This document shows positions 63,874 to 64,000 of a stretch of DNA of 64,000 nucleotides, in pieces; the first letter of the stretch is position 1; every line of letters starts with the position of its first letter. The DNA lies in contig NZ_LUUI01000095.1 in NCBI RefSeq assembly GCF_001644015.1, forward strand, positions 62,001 through 126,000. Direction: 5' to 3'. Under the pieces are notes generated by a model, which had not been told where the DNA came from, did not search any database, and saw only the letters and a program-made list of their open reading frames with translations. This DNA is from Methylomonas lenta. GTDB lineage: Bacteria > Pseudomonadota > Gammaproteobacteria > Methylococcales > Methylomonadaceae. A program made the position numbers and the translations under genes.

Positions 63874-64000
63874 ATTTGAATTCCTGTAATGAATATATTA
63901 GGTGTATGGGTTATCCGCCTGAGTTGTATATATGCTTTAGCATAGCAGCAGCATCCTACAACACATTCTCAAGCATGAGTTATAAAATAATTTAATGGCT

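Overview
The window looks like a chromosomal segment of a gammaproteobacterial (type I) methanotroph of the Methylococcales, probably Methylomonas or a close relative. The strongest sign is a complete fhc set (fhcB, fhcA, fhcD, fhcC) plus a pterin dehydratase, the tetrahydromethanopterin/methanofuran-linked C1 oxidation branch found in methylotrophs. Two proteins with VPLPA-type C-terminal sorting tails, a TIGR04073-like exosortase-associated protein and the sspAB-petABC, asd-fimV and thiC arrangements agree. The genus is inferred; there is no rRNA here.

Layout. 0-7.2 kb: end of rdgB, a small-molecule kinase, a divergent truncated globin, a 2-Cys peroxiredoxin, a double AP2-like protein, nadC, a flippase and an AraC-type regulator. 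7.2-15.2 kb: an accessory island with an AT-rich Sll1717-like P-loop ATPase, a three-gene module (DUF262, HEPN nuclease, DNA cytosine methyltransferase), a NucS/PD-(D/E)XK-type nuclease and a VPLPA-CTERM protein followed by an integron-type attC site. Its non-coding gaps hold dispersed repeats, and two copies of one repeat lie in opposite orientation around the ATPase plus methyltransferase block. 15.2-21.4 kb: trmB, clpB with a recognisable sigma-32 promoter, a DUF2272 lipoprotein, a cold-shock protein and an unusual membrane protein with a haem c motif. 21.4-28 kb: the fhc operon, interrupted between fhcA and fhcD by a DUF4160/DUF2442 pair and a hairpin repeat. 28-37 kb: sspBA, petABC (bc1 complex), hisC, tRNA-Arg(CCG), rnfB, metG and a second VPLPA-CTERM protein. 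37-50 kb: thiC under a TPP riboswitch, ispB, a thioredoxin-like protein, a YgjP-type metalloprotease, a group II truncated globin, a Bax-inhibitor-like protein, an RlpA-like protein, SirB-like, a TRAP transporter (DctPQM plus TatT) and a two-domain PPK2. 50-62 kb: a 66-residue membrane protein with a strong promoter, tex, a TIGR04073 protein, sbcC without sbcD, fimV, asd and adk. 62-64 kb: a complex dispersed repeat next to a second Sll1717-like ATPase.

The best candidates for undescribed biology are the DUF262-HEPN-methyltransferase operon and the two diverged Sll1717-like ATPases, each a solitary gene beside dispersed repeats. The attC-like site suggests cassette traffic in the same island. 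The rest of the window is mostly core metabolism on the minus strand.
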